Source of the DNA: an uncultured Pseudomonadales bacterium | GTDB taxonomy: Bacteria; Pseudomonadota; Gammaproteobacteria; Pseudomonadales; Azotimanducaceae | Assembly (NCBI GenBank): GCA_905182095.1 | Contig: CAJJAQ010000020.1 | Span: forward strand, 1 to 64,000 | Direction of reading: 5' to 3' | Length of the DNA stretch: 64,000 nt | Shown here: in pieces, positions 63,720 to 64,000 of the stretch | Layout of the letters: each line of letters begins with the position of its first letter | How positions within the stretch are numbered: position 1 is the stretch's first letter | The notes under the pieces: model-generated | Told to the model about the DNA's origin: nothing | What the model saw: only the letters and a program-made list of their open reading frames with translations | Database searches by the model: none | Translations under genes and position numbers: made by a program

Positions 63720-64000
63720 ATGTCCGCAACCAGCCTACTTGTCATACTCGACGGCTTTGGCCACAGCACAAATTCTGCCAATAACGCTATCGCCTTGGCA
63801 AACATGCCCACCTGGGACGACTTATGGGCTAATCATCCGCACACGTTGATTTCTGGCTCGGGCACAGATGTTGGCCTACCAGATGGACAAATGGGCAACT
63901 CAGAAGTGGGCCACATGAACCTAGGCTCGGGGCGGGTGGTCTATCAGGATTTTACCCGTATCAACAAGTCCATAGAAGACGGCGACTTCGCCGACAACCC
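63720..64000 (+). CDS. gpmI: 2,3-bisphosphoglycerate-independent phosphoglycerate mutase (partial)
   Basis: Interconverts 3- and 2-phosphoglycerate with two manganese ions. Only the first 93 residues lie in the window. ILDGFG with metal Asp11 and the nucleophile Ser61 in [16 protein letters not shown] are both present, followed by [14 protein letters not shown] precedes the ATG by eleven bases. The frame is open to the window end, so the gene continues beyond it. Confidence 0.96.
   Translation, partial: MSATSLLVILDGFGHSTNSANNAIALANMPTWDDLWANHPHTLISGSGTDVGLPDGQMGNSEVGHMNLGSGRVVYQDFTRINKSIEDGDFADN

Overview
The window reads as a chromosomal segment of a free-living, probably marine, gammaproteobacterium related to the Pseudomonas/Cellvibrio group. 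The main reason is gene order. From about 21.3 kb onward the blocks gltB-gltD, damX-aroB-aroK-pilQPONM-mrcA, rpmE-priA-ftsN-hslVU-DUF971-ubiE-ubiJ-ubiB-hisE-tatABC, and typA-glnA-ntrB-ntrC-trmL-secB-yibN-gpmI follow the Pseudomonas-type arrangement. Some usual members are absent from their places (hisI, argS, thiI, grxC). I see no rRNA, tRNA, CRISPR array, transposase or phage gene. The lineage is inferred from gene order and protein look, not from a search.

Region by region: 0-20 kb is mixed and more accessory. It holds a CBS-less KdsD-like SIS protein, small acetyltransferase and secreted proteins, a TauD-type dioxygenase, greB, and a compact EF-hand / ECF sigma / membrane anti-sigma / metal-sensor-like operon. 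It continues with an FKBP isomerase, a TetR regulator with two candidate operators, an alkylation-repair pair (ogt and an Ada-AlkA fusion), a metallo-hydrolase, two enoyl-CoA hydratase-family genes, an isoquinoline-1-oxidoreductase-type molybdenum enzyme (small and large subunits), an epoxide hydrolase, a DUF2059 protein, a lipoprotein gene broken by one amber codon, and mdh. 21-28 kb carries glutamate synthase. 28-40 kb carries shikimate-pathway genes, the type IV pilus assembly operon, PBP1A and an M48 protease. 40.3-42 kb is an island with two small genes (VOC/glyoxalase-like and GNAT) that look like integron gene cassettes with attC-like ends and no integrase. 42-53 kb is conserved housekeeping (translation, replication restart, protein quality control, ubiquinone synthesis, Tat export). 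53-64 kb contains dtd, typA, the nitrogen-control block and the secB/gpmI block.

The strongest regulatory reading is nitrogen control. A eukaryote-type (GSII) glutamine synthetase gene sits where the usual GSI glnA would be, next to ntrB and ntrC. It has an exact NtrC palindrome (TGCACC-N5-GGTGCA) about 60 bp upstream of an exact sigma-54 promoter (TGGCAC-N5-TTGCT), and a strong terminator behind it. With gltBD in the same window, the whole GS/GOGAT route and its two-component switch are visible. hslVU has a heat-shock (sigma-32) type promoter.

A recurring oddity is short tandem repeats with periods of 6, 12 and 15 bp that keep the reading frame inside genes (pilP, pilM, dtd and the gene between glnA and ntrB), plus 11-14 bp repeats between genes. 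Several small decayed genes are also visible: an amber-interrupted lipoprotein, a possible frameshifted membrane protein and a cytochrome-c-like scrap.
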